Assembly: GCA_003248775.1 (NCBI GenBank)
Contig: QFQX01000003.1
Coordinates: 113,249-177,248 of the forward strand
Direction of reading: 5' to 3'
From: Shinella sp.
GTDB taxonomy: Bacteria > Pseudomonadota > Alphaproteobacteria > Rhizobiales > Rhizobiaceae
Length of the DNA stretch: 64,000 nt
Shown: positions 1-8,700 of the stretch, in pieces
Position numbering within the stretch: the first letter of the stretch is position 1
Layout: the number at the start of each line of letters is the position of its first letter
Position numbers and translations under genes: made by a program
Notes under the pieces: generated by a model
Seen by the model: only the letters and a program-made list of their open reading frames with translations
What the model was told of the DNA's origin: nothing
Databases searched by the model: none

Positions 1-1174
1 AGGCGAAATGGCTGCAGAATTCGTCCTTCAGCCGAAGCTGGCGGAGCCATCCCTGCATGCTGTAGACGAGGAGCGCCGTTTCAATCAGTCGCGCGACGAC
101 ACGCGTTCTGACGGAAGTGCCCCCGTCGCGGGCGATCAACGCCTGAACAAGCGGATGTCCCGCCACCGCAAGCCGCGCGGCAGCGCCGGTCTCCACCGGA
201 AACCCGTCCAGCCTCGGAGCCTTGGCCCAGGAATAGGCCCCTTCCTTTTCCGCAACGGGAATGGTTTCGGCGTCCCATGGCCGGTCGCCGGTCCGCACGA
301 ACCACGAATGGGCGACATCCTCGGAGATGCCCTCGATATCGAGCGCCGAGACCGTACCGTCCGCCTGCATGACACCCGCCGGAAGCAGTGAGCTTTCCGC
401 CGTGTGATAGGCGCCGTAGGACAGGAGCTTGCCCGGCCCCTTGCCAAGCCGCGAAAGCGTCAGATCGTCGGCCAGCCTCAGGAAGAAGCGGAAGTCTCCG
501 CCGGGTTCCTGCGCATAGGCGTCCAGTTCTTCCGGCGTCTCCATGGCAAGCATCTGCTCCAGTGGCGCGCCATAGAGCGTCTGCGCGAGGAAGACCTCGA
601 ACTCTCCCAGAAGGGTCGCCAGTTGCACCCGCTCCCCGACGTCGATCGCGCGCGTCGTGCCGCCGGGCTGGATGGCGAGCGAATGCGGCCACTTGCCGGC
701 GATCACGCCCATGACCTCCAACAGCCGCTTGCGCATCGGCAGAAACTGCGCCGAACCGCCGCCGCTCACCGCCTTGAAGCGCTCCACGGCATGGCCGAAC
801 CAGCCTCTGGCGGCATATTCGTCGCGGGCGAAATCGGGCATGAAGAACAGGTAGAAATGGGTGAGATGGTCGGCAATGTTTTCCGCCGCATGGGCCAGGT
901 TGGTGGCGAGATACCCGTTCGCAGCTGCCCGGCCGCCGGCAAGATTGCGCAACGCCGTGGCCGCAGCAACCGACTGCGACACCGAACAGATGCCGCAGAT
1001 ACGCGGTGCGATCACCAGCGCGTCCAGCCCCGGACGCCCGCTTAGCATCTGCTCGAAGCCACGATAAAGCGTCGTAGTGACCTCGGCCTTTTCGATCACG
1101 CCGTCCTTGATGTCGAGCGCAACCTCGAGATCACCCTCGATGCGATTGAAGGGACCGGCAACGACGCGGCTCAT
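1..1174 (-). CDS. hupV: [NiFe]-hydrogenase large subunit, HupV/HoxC-like (partial, runs off left edge)
   Basis: The frame starts at ATG 1174, overlaps the small-subunit stop by 4 bp (ATGA), and stays open for 391 codons to the window edge. It begins MSRVVAGPFNRIEGD, the N-terminal signature of hydrogenase large subunits. It carries the L1 nickel-ligand motif RICGICSVSQS near residues 58-68, with two of the active-site cysteines. The SVSQS ending, in place of the H-containing motif of group 1 uptake enzymes, is typical of group 2 regulatory hydrogenases (HupV, HoxC). In that family the cytosolic heterodimer senses H2 and signals through a histidine kinase. The C-terminal DPCxxC motif lies outside the window, so ligand completeness and the exact subgroup cannot be checked. 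The symbol is by family resemblance. Confidence 0.85.
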   Translation of the reverse strand, partial: MSRVVAGPFNRIEGDLEVALDIKDGVIEKAEVTTTLYRGFEQMLSGRPGLDALVIAPRICGICSVSQSVAAATALRNLAGGRAAANGYLATNLAHAAENIADHLTHFYLFFMPDFARDEYAARGWFGHAVERFKAVSGGGSAQFLPMRKRLLEVMGVIAGKWPHSLAIQPGGTTRAIDVGERVQLATLLGEFEVFLAQTLYGAPLEQMLAMETPEELDAYAQEPGGDFRFFLRLADDLTLSRLGKGPGKLLSYGAYHTAESSLLPAGVMQADGTVSALDIEGISEDVAHSWFVRTGDRPWDAETIPVAEKEGAYSWAKAPRLDGFPVETGAAARLAVAGHPLVQALIARDGGTSVRTRVVARLIETALLVYSMQGWLRQLRLKDEFCSHFA

Positions 1175-2184
1175 TCGCCTGATTTCCCGTTGCGCTTGGG
1201 GTCGAGGATGACGCGGTCGGAGGTGGCGTTTTCACGCACGCGATCCGGCGTTGCCGACTTCGACAGCGCAGCCAGCGCCACGAACCATGCTTTCGGCATG
1301 TCGAGCGGCAGGCCGACCGGAATACCGCCCACCTTCGGCGTCTCGAGAAAACCGGTCGTGCCCTCGAAACCGGGCGAGGTGCAGGCGATGCAGGAAAAGC
1401 CGCCATGGGTGCAGGAACCGCCGCCGTTCCAGCCGCGCTGGTTGCAGTCGCCGACCGCCTGCGTCGCCTTGCAGCCGAGATGTTCCATCAGACAGCCGAG
1501 ATCTGACAGCTTCTCGGCGCTCGCTTTGAACTCGTAATATTCATTGCGCTCGCAGCCGTGATGGGCCAGCGTCTTGGCGTAGAACTTCGGCCGGCCCAGA
1601 CTGTCGAGGTCGCGTTCGTCGAAATCGCCCATCTGCAGGCCGACGATGGTTTCCATGATCCAGCCCGGATGCGGCGCGCAGCCGGCGACATTGATTACCG
1701 GCAGGCCGGCAAGCGAACGATAGTCGCCACCGAGCGCGCCCCCGGAAAGAGAGCCCTCATATTGCAGCCCGCAGGCCTCCGTCGGGTCGGGCGCCGAAGC
1801 ATGAATGCCGCCATAGGACGCACACGTTCCGACCGCCAGACAGTACTGCGCGTGCGGCGCAAGCCGGGTCACCCATTCCAGCATTGTACGTCCCGTTCCC
1901 GCCAGACGGTTAAACAACCCGCTGCCATTGGGTCCACGCAGGATCGATCCTTCGATGCACAGGAAATCGAGCGGTGTCCGGCCCTCAGCCACTGCCTCGA
2001 GGATCTCGATGGCCTCGACACCGCTCTCTTCGCTCAAGGAAGGATGCCACAGCAGTTCGATGCCGAACGACTTGAGTTCACGAGCCCAGCCCTGCGCGCC
2101 ATTGTCCAGCACAGACATCGTGCATCCGCCGCAACTGCCGGCTTGCAGCCACAGCAGCGTCATCGGTCGCTTGTCTTTTGTCAT
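1171..2184 (-). CDS. hupU: [NiFe]-hydrogenase small subunit, HupU/HoxB-like
   Basis: This is the iron-sulfur small subunit of a [NiFe]-hydrogenase, 337 aa from the chosen start. Cluster-binding motifs are visible in order: LQAGSCGGCTMSVL at the N terminus, GTCASYGG, GCAPHPGW, then HHGCERNEYYEF and a cysteine-rich C-terminal half (SDLGCLMEHLGCK, SCTHGGFSCIACTSPGFE). There is no Tat signal peptide or C-terminal anchor, so the protein should be cytosolic, as in HupU/HoxB hydrogen sensors and unlike HupS. Together with the SVSQS motif in the large subunit this supports a regulatory enzyme. The frame is open up to an ATG at 2214, but no start has a clear ribosome site; 2184 fits the family N terminus. 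The large subunit follows with a 4-bp overlap. No kinase partner is inside the window. Confidence 0.85.
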   Translation of the reverse strand: MTKDKRPMTLLWLQAGSCGGCTMSVLDNGAQGWARELKSFGIELLWHPSLSEESGVEAIEILEAVAEGRTPLDFLCIEGSILRGPNGSGLFNRLAGTGRTMLEWVTRLAPHAQYCLAVGTCASYGGIHASAPDPTEACGLQYEGSLSGGALGGDYRSLAGLPVINVAGCAPHPGWIMETIVGLQMGDFDERDLDSLGRPKFYAKTLAHHGCERNEYYEFKASAEKLSDLGCLMEHLGCKATQAVGDCNQRGWNGGGSCTHGGFSCIACTSPGFEGTTGFLETPKVGGIPVGLPLDMPKAWFVALAALSKSATPDRVRENATSDRVILDPKRNGKSGE

Positions 2185-2233
2185 TCCGGCAAACATGATG
2201 GCGGAATGTCGCATCCCGGCACGAAGCGGTCAA

Positions 2234-2289
2234 CCGGCGTTCGAGACGCCGGCTCGCGCATTCCGGGGCTGCCGGATTTCGATCCGGCA
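2234..2289. other. Two perfect hairpins between acuI-like gene and hupU
   Basis: The 158-bp gap between the MDR gene (stop 2343) and hupU contains two perfect inverted repeats. One is CCGGCGT/ACGCCGG at 2234-2252 with a 5-nt loop. The other is TGCCGGAT/ATCCGGCA at 2270-2289 with a TTCG loop. Neither is followed by a run of T on either strand, so they are not convincing intrinsic terminators. They could be weak terminators or RNA-stability structures between the two minus-strand units. Confidence 0.4.
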
Positions 2290-2342
2290 ATCCATTAGCT
2301 TTCCCACGAAAACCAAGCTCGACCGGAAAGCAGACGCCTTGC

Positions 2343-3338
2343 TTAGCGAGTGACGTCGATGACGACGCGGCCGCGAATCTGGCCGGCGATGATAGCGTCG
2401 GCGAGTTCGGGAAGCTTCGACATCGGCTCGACCGTGGTGAGCGCCGAGAGATGCTTGATATCGAGTGATTCCGAAAGGGTCTGCCAGGCTCGCACGCGCT
2501 TCGCCATCGGAGCCATGACGGAATCGACGCCGAGCAGGGCAACGCCGCGCAGGATATGCGGCAGAACCGTCGCCGGCAGATCCGCACCGCCGGCAAGACC
2601 GCAAGCCGCGACACCGCCTCCATAGACCGTCTGTGCCAGAACATTGGCAAGTGTGGTCGAACCGACGCTGTCCACCGCACCGCTCCAGCGCTCCTTCTGC
2701 AACGGCCCGCCCTTCTCGGAAAGGCTCGCGCGATCGATGAAAGCGGAAGCGCCGAGCGAGGCGAGATAGTCATGGGTTTCGGGACGTCCGGTGGACGCGG
2801 TCACCTTGTAGCCCCGCGCCGCCAGAAGACTGATCGCGACCGAACCGACGCCACCGGCAGCACCGGTCACCAGCACTTCGCCCTCACCCGGCTTGATGCT
2901 GCCCCAGTCCTCGAGCGCGTTGACACAGAGCGCCGCCGTATAACCGGCGGTTCCGATAGCCATCGCCTGTTCGAACGAAAACGTCTCCGGCAGAGGGATC
3001 AACCATTCCGGCTTCAGCCGCTGGAAGCGCGAATAGCCGCCCCACTCCGTTTCGGAAAGACCGAAGCCGTTGACGACGACCTTGTCGCCGGCCTTCCACA
3101 GCGGCGAACGGGATTCGACGACCGTACCCGCGAGATCGATGCCAGCCACCAGCGGCATGCGACGCGCAATGCGGCCCTTGCCGGAGACAGCAAGGCCGTC
3201 CTTGTAGTTGAGCGTCGAAAACGCGATCTCGACCAGCACATCATTGTCAGGCAGGTCGGACAGGGAAAGTTGACGGAATTCCGGCTTTGGCTTTCCATCC
3301 ACGGCATCGATGACGATCGCGGTAAAGGTTTCGGTCAT
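2343..3338 (-). CDS. acuI: MDR-family oxidoreductase, AcuI/YhdH-like (acrylyl-CoA reductase or quinone reductase)
   Basis: This is a zinc-free medium-chain dehydrogenase/reductase of 331 aa. It has the YhdH/AcuI-type N terminus (FSTLNYKDGLAVSGKG), the conserved PLVAGIDLAGTV segment, and the NADPH-binding motif VTGAAGGVGSVA in the middle. The family reduces acrylyl-CoA to propionyl-CoA with NADPH (AcuI) or acts on quinones and other enones. ATG 3338 was preferred over upstream in-frame starts because an AGGAG ribosome site lies about 11 nt before it. It lies 44 bp downstream of the GntR regulator on the same strand, so co-transcription is likely. Its link to the FAD oxidase and ferredoxin oxidoreductase across the divergent promoter is inferred from position only. 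Confidence 0.8.
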   Translation of the reverse strand: MTETFTAIVIDAVDGKPKPEFRQLSLSDLPDNDVLVEIAFSTLNYKDGLAVSGKGRIARRMPLVAGIDLAGTVVESRSPLWKAGDKVVVNGFGLSETEWGGYSRFQRLKPEWLIPLPETFSFEQAMAIGTAGYTAALCVNALEDWGSIKPGEGEVLVTGAAGGVGSVAISLLAARGYKVTASTGRPETHDYLASLGASAFIDRASLSEKGGPLQKERWSGAVDSVGSTTLANVLAQTVYGGGVAACGLAGGADLPATVLPHILRGVALLGVDSVMAPMAKRVRAWQTLSESLDIKHLSALTTVEPMSKLPELADAIIAGQIRGRVVIDVTR

Positions 3339-3382
3339 GATAGGGTAATGCTCCTGGCCTTGGATGATGATGGTGTTTGAAT

Positions 3383-4144
3383 TCACGCCGGCGCGTTGCC
3401 GGCGGAAGCCGCACGGCTTTCGCGTGCCGAAACAGCTGTCGCGTAGGACTGGCTGACATAATCGAGAAGAGCGCCGAGTGCAGCAATCGCGCGGTCGGCA
3501 TCCCTGAGACGGACGGCTTCGAGAATCTCCCGGTGGAAGTCCGCAACCTGACGGCGCTCCCTAACCCGGAAGACGATCATGTTGGTGACCGGAATGAAGG
3601 ACTCGATGACGGTATACATCATCAGCTTCAGCGGCCCATTGCCGGTCGAATCCACAAGCGCGCGATGGAAGCGCACGTCGGACGCACAGAAATCCTCGTC
3701 GCTGATCGTTTCGTCTTCCTGAACCCGGATCTCGTCTTCCATCAGCGCAAAATGCTCGTCGCTGCGGTTCTCGACCGCCAGCCGGCAGCAGATCGTTTCG
3801 GTTTCCCGGCGCGCCACGACGATCTCGTCGATGTCGAAGGCGCCGACGCCCACCAGCAGCGTCGCAGCACCCGTGATCGCCTTGGAAAGGCCTTCCGGGT
3901 CCGGCCGCTTGACGAAATTGCCGCCAGTCGGGCCGCGTTTGGAATGAATGAGGTTCTGGGCGGCAAGTCGCTTCAGCGCCTCGCGCACCGTCGGGCGGGA
4001 AATCCCGAAGCTGCGCGCAAGCTCTTCCTCGCTCGGCAGCCGCTCGTCGATCTTCAACCGTCCATCCATGATCGCCGACCGGATATTGTCGGACACCTGC
4101 TTGGCGATGCCCGTTCGCACGACCTCGTCATATTTCAGGATCAT
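3383..4144 (-). CDS. GntR-family regulator, FadR/FCD subfamily
   Basis: This 253-aa one-component regulator has an N-terminal winged helix-turn-helix (about residues 10-75, with the GntR signature LPSEEELARSFGISRPTVREAL). A C-terminal FCD ligand-binding domain follows (acidic and histidine residues such as DVRFHRALVDSTGN). FCD domains commonly bind small carboxylates or acyl compounds. ATG 4144 is chosen for the GGGGAG site about 8 nt upstream; the frame extends further without a good start. It is transcribed divergently from the FAD oxidase at 4277 and probably with the MDR reductase at 2343. The simplest reading is that it controls both from the 132-bp shared promoter region. The effector is unknown, though a 2-hydroxy- or 2-oxoacid would fit the regulated genes. 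Confidence 0.88.
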   Translation of the reverse strand: MILKYDEVVRTGIAKQVSDNIRSAIMDGRLKIDERLPSEEELARSFGISRPTVREALKRLAAQNLIHSKRGPTGGNFVKRPDPEGLSKAITGAATLLVGVGAFDIDEIVVARRETETICCRLAVENRSDEHFALMEDEIRVQEDETISDEDFCASDVRFHRALVDSTGNGPLKLMMYTVIESFIPVTNMIVFRVRERRQVADFHREILEAVRLRDADRAIAALGALLDYVSQSYATAVSARESRAASAGNAPA

Positions 4145-4213
4145 TACCCGTCTCCCCTTGATTTTTGCGAGCATGCCATGATTGCCGAGGGAACACCATA
4201 GCCTTTTAAATAT

Positions 4214-4236
4214 AGGTTTGACAAATATCGGAACCT
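4214..4236. promoter_or_regulatory. Candidate GntR operator/promoter in divergent region
   Basis: The 132-bp divergent region contains an AT-rich segment with the dyad AGGTT (4214-4218) and AACCT (4232-4236). A perfect TTGACA (4218-4223) overlaps its left arm, and TATAAC lies at 4238-4243. The spacing between those hexamers is only 14 bp, short for a sigma-70 promoter, so the -10 may lie a few bases further on. Its placement between gntR and the FAD oxidase makes it the best operator candidate there. Confidence 0.35.
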
Positions 4237-4276
4237 GTATAACGATGCCCCTAACCATTCAGGGGAACAACAAAAA

Positions 4277-5752
4277 ATGAATAGCGGGACGGGCCCAGAC
4301 CCGGCCGTTGGCGACGTGCGCCCGGCGACCAGCGATGCCAAGGAGGCGAAGCTCTCGGCGTTGATCGGAGCGCTTTCGGCACGCCTCGACCAAGGCGCAT
4401 TGCTGATGGGCAACGATGTCGGTGACGGCTATTGCGGCGACGCCACGGACGAACGCGGCCCTCGCCCGGCTCTCTTATTGAGACCGCGTGATACGGCAGA
4501 CGTTTCCCTCATTCTCTCCACCTGCAATGACCTCGGCCAGCCTCTGGTGATCCAGGGCGGCAGAACCGGCCTTTCCGGCGGCGCGCGCCCCTGCGAGGGC
4601 GAGGTGTCGCTTTCGCTGGAGCGCATGACTCGTCTCGAGAATGTCGACCTGCGGGCCGGAACGGTCGTCGTGGAAGCCGGCGTCACCATGCAATCGGTTC
4701 AGGAGGCGGCGGAAGAGGCCGGTTTCCTGTTCGGCGTCGATATCGGCGCGCGTGGCTCCTGCACTGTGGGCGGCAACATCGCCACCAATGCCGGCGGTAT
4801 TCGCGTCCTGCGCTATGGCATGTACCGCGCCCAGGTCCTCGGGCTTGAAACGGTCCTGCCGGATGGCTCGGTGCTCTCCTCGCTCAAGGGACTGCCCAAG
4901 GACAATTCCGGCTATGACCTCAACCAGTGCTTCATCGGCTCCGAGGGCACGCTCGGCGTCGTCACCAAAGCCTGCCTCCGCCTGCATCCGCTGCCGCCGC
5001 TGCAGGTCAACGCGCTCTGCTCGCTGCCGTCGCTTGCAGCCGCCCAGGCGCTGCTTGCGCGTCTTCGCCAGGAGCTCGGCCCGCTGCTCTCCGCCTTCGA
5101 GGTGATTTTTCCCGAGGTTTATGCGGGGGTGGCCGCCGGCGGTTTCGCCACGCCGCCGCTTCCCGTCGGCGCCGGCCTCTATGCCCTCGTCGAGATACAA
5201 GGACAGGACGAGAGCGAGAACCACGAACGCTTCGCCGCAACACTGATGAGCGCGGTCGAGGCCGGCCTTGTGGATGACGTGGTCGTGTCGCAATCGCCCC
5301 GGGACTACCGCGGCCTATGGGCGCTTCGCGAAGCCTGCAGCGCCTTCATCTTCAGCATGGACAGCATGGTCGGCTTCGACGTCAGCATCCCCTTGGCCCG
5401 CATGCAGGATTTCCTGACCGATGCGGCCGTCCGCCTGCTTGCGATAGACGGCTCCGCTCGCCCCTATGTCTTCGGCCATCTTGGTGACGGAAACCTGCAC
5501 TACATGGTCAGGACGGATCGTTACGAGGACATCGCCGATGCCGTCTTCGCGGTCGTTGCCGAAACGGGCGGAGCCATTTCCGCCGAACACGGCATCGGGC
5601 TCGACAAGAAGAAATGGCTGCCGCTGGTGCGCAGCGCCTCCGAGATTGCCGCCATGCGCCGCATGAAACACGCATTCGACCCCAATCTCATCCTCAATCC
5701 GGGTCGCGTCTTCGACATGGAGACCGAAGCCGCTGGAAAGGCCGCAAGATGA
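4277..5752 (+). CDS. FAD-binding oxidase, GlcD / D-2-hydroxyacid dehydrogenase type
   Basis: This 491-aa flavoprotein belongs to the VAO/GlcD superfamily. The FAD-binding half shows QGGRTGLSGGARP, GVDIGARGSCTVGGNIATNAGG and IGSEGTLGVVTK. The C-terminal FAD-oxidase domain shows FGHLGDGNLHY and SAEHGIGLDKK with the catalytic-region histidines. Family members oxidise D-lactate, glycolate, D-2-hydroxyglutarate or related 2-hydroxyacids to 2-oxoacids, passing electrons to a flavoprotein or quinone. The stop codon overlaps the start of the ferredoxin oxidoreductase (ATGA at 5749-5752), implying translational coupling. That suggests its 2-oxoacid product feeds the next enzyme. The substrate cannot be read from the sequence; an aryl-lactate would fit. 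Confidence 0.85.
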   Translation: MNSGTGPDPAVGDVRPATSDAKEAKLSALIGALSARLDQGALLMGNDVGDGYCGDATDERGPRPALLLRPRDTADVSLILSTCNDLGQPLVIQGGRTGLSGGARPCEGEVSLSLERMTRLENVDLRAGTVVVEAGVTMQSVQEAAEEAGFLFGVDIGARGSCTVGGNIATNAGGIRVLRYGMYRAQVLGLETVLPDGSVLSSLKGLPKDNSGYDLNQCFIGSEGTLGVVTKACLRLHPLPPLQVNALCSLPSLAAAQALLARLRQELGPLLSAFEVIFPEVYAGVAAGGFATPPLPVGAGLYALVEIQGQDESENHERFAATLMSAVEAGLVDDVVVSQSPRDYRGLWALREACSAFIFSMDSMVGFDVSIPLARMQDFLTDAAVRLLAIDGSARPYVFGHLGDGNLHYMVRTDRYEDIADAVFAVVAETGGAISAEHGIGLDKKKWLPLVRSASEIAAMRRMKHAFDPNLILNPGRVFDMETEAAGKAAR

Positions 5753-8700
5753 ACCTTCCCGTCGCTCCGTCGCGCATTGCCGCCAGCCACCAGATCAACG
5801 AGAGCATCGACCTCGACGACCGCTACCGGCTGGAGGAAGGCCGCATTCTCGTCTCCGGCACCCAGGCCCTCGTCCGCCTGCCGATGATCCAGCGCGAGCG
5901 TGACCTCGCCGCCGGCCTCAATACGGCGGGATACGTCTCGGGCTACCGCGGTTCTCCCCTTGCCGGCTTCGACCGGGAAATGGTCAAGGCGCGCAAATAT
6001 CTCGAAAAGGCGCATGTCAAGTTCCAGCCCGGCCTGAACGAAGACATGGCGGCAACCGCCGTGTGGGGCACGCAGCAGACCGGCATGTTCAAGGGCAACC
6101 GCTACGACGGCGTCTTTTCCATGTGGTACGGCAAAGGCCCCGGCGTCGACCGCAGCATGGACGTCATCCGCCACGCCAATGCGGCCGGCACCAGCCAGCA
6201 TGGCGGCGTGCTGCTTCTCGTCGGCGACGATCATGGTGCGGCCTCCTCCACCCTGCCCCATCAGAGCGAGCACAATCTGATCTCCGCCATGGTGCCGCTG
6301 CTTTCGCCGGCAGGCATTGCCGAATATATCGATTACGGCCTCTACGGCTGGGCCATGAGCCGCTATTCCGGCGCGTGGATCGGCTACAAGTGCCAGACGG
6401 AAATCGTCGAATGCACGGCGACGGTGGAGATCGGCCCTGGCCGTCCCTCGATCATCCTTCCCACGGACGGCCCCGCACCGGGAGAACTGTCGCTACGCTG
6501 GCCCGATGGCCCGCACGCGATGGAATTGCGGCTCGAGCGCAAGATCGAGGCCGTGAAGGCCTTTGCACGCGCCAATAATCTCGACCGCCGTTCCGGCGCA
6601 CCCTCGCGCGGCCGGCTCGGCATCGTCTCGACCGGCAAGTCCTGGCTCGATCTCCTCGGCGCGGTCGCGGCATTGGGCCTGAGCGAAGGCGATCTGGAAC
6701 GGCTCGGCATCGGCCTCTACAAGGTCGGCCTGACATGGCCGCTGGAGCCGGAAGGCATCTCCCGCTTCGCGCTGGATTTCGACGAGATTTTCGTCGTCGA
6801 GGAAAAGCGACCGGTGATTGAGGAACAGTTGAAGGCCCTGCTCTTCAACCTGCCCGCCGACCGGCGTCCGCGCGTTTTCGGCAAGACCGGCGATGCAGGC
6901 GAACGGCTGCTGCCCTCGATCGGGGAAATCTCCATGGTCTCGGTCGCCCGCGCGCTGGTCCAGCGCCTCGGCGGCAGGCAAGGCCCGCTCGGTCCGGCCG
7001 CACTGCGGCTCGAGGAGATCACCAGCGCTTTCGCCGATGACACCGCGGCCCTCAAGCGTGAACCCTATTTCTGTTCGGGCTGTCCGCACTCCATCTCGAC
7101 GCGCATTCCCGATGGCAGCCGCGCCACGACCGGTATCGGCTGTCATATGATGATTATCGGCGTCGAGGACCGCAATACATCGACCTTCACCCAGATGGGC
7201 GGCGAAGGCGGTGCGTGGATCGGCCTTTCGCCCTTCACCGACGAGAAGCATATCTTCGTCAACATGGGCGACGGCACCTATTTCCATTCCGGCCTTCTCG
7301 CCATCCGGGCGGCCATCGCCGCCAAGGTCAACGCCACCTACAAGATCCTGTTCAACGATGCTGTCGCCATGACCGGCGGGCAGCGTCACGACGGCGAACT
7401 CAGCGTTCCCGCCGTCGTCGACCAGATGCTGGCCGAAGGTGCGCGTCGGGTCGTGGTCGTGGCGGAAAATCCCGATGCCTGGATCGGCCGCCTGCCGCGT
7501 GAAGTCTCCATTCATCCGCGCGATGAACTGGATGCCGTGCAGCGCGACCTGCGGGAAACCGAGGGCGTGACGGCACTGATCTACGATCAGGTGTGCGCCG
7601 CCGAAAAGCGCCGCCGCCGAAAACGGGGAGCCTTCCCGGTATCCGACAAACGCGCCTTCATCAACGAGCTCGTTTGCGAAGGCTGCGGCGACTGTTCCGC
7701 CGTATCCAACTGCATTTCGATCGAGCCGAAGGAGACCGAATTAGGACGCAAGCGTCGGATCAACCAGTCGAGCTGCAACACCGATCTTTCCTGCATCAAG
7801 GGCTTCTGTCCGAGCTTCGTCACGGTCGAGGGCGGCAAGATCCGCAAGCCTGCGGGCCGCGCGGCAAGCATCGACGCCTCAAACCTGCCGCTGCCTGTTA
7901 TCGAGGCCGATCTCGGCCAGCCCTACAACATGTTGCTCGCCGGCATCGGTGGCACCGGTGTCATCACGGTCAGCGCCATACTGTCGATGGCAGCCCATAT
8001 CGACGGCCTCGCCGTGCTGACGCTCGACCAGACCGGACTTGCGCAGAAGAACGGCGCCGTCGTCTCTCACCTTCGCATCGCCGCCAATCCCGAGGCGCTG
8101 AACACCGTACGCATCGGCCCCGGCGAAAGCGATGTCGTGCTGGGCTTCGACGTCGTGGTATCAGCCGGTCGCACCGCGCTTCCGACCTTCGTCAAGGGCC
8201 GTACCCGCGCCGTCATCGACGATCATTTCGCCCCGACCGCGGCCTTCGTGCAGAACACCGCAATCGACCTTCGTCAGGAAGTCACGCTGCGCGCGCTGAA
8301 GAAGGCGGCCGGCGAGGACGCCCTCGCACTGGTGCCGGCAACGACGGCAGGAACCGCACTGCTCGGCGATGCCATCGCCGCCAACATGCTGCTGCTCGGC
8401 AATGCCTGGCAGCGCGGGCTGATCCCGATCAGCCTCGATGCCATCCAGCGCGCCATCGAACTCAACGGCACCGGCATCGTGATGAACCGCGCAGCCTTCG
8501 ATTGGGGCAGACGCCTCGCCGTCGAGCCCGATGCGGTTGCCAAGACCGTAGGCCTCTCGCAGGAAGCGCGCGAGGCGGAAACCCTCGACATGCTGATCGA
8601 CAAGCGCGCCGCCTTCCTGACCGACTATCAGGACGCGGCTTATGCCCGGCGTTATCGCACGCTGGTGGAACGGGCGCGCACCGCGGAAGCTGCCCTCGGC

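Noticed and set aside
2234..2289. Hairpins as a definite terminator of the acuI-like gene
   Set aside because: Stems are perfect but no T run follows on either strand, so they are listed only as structures.
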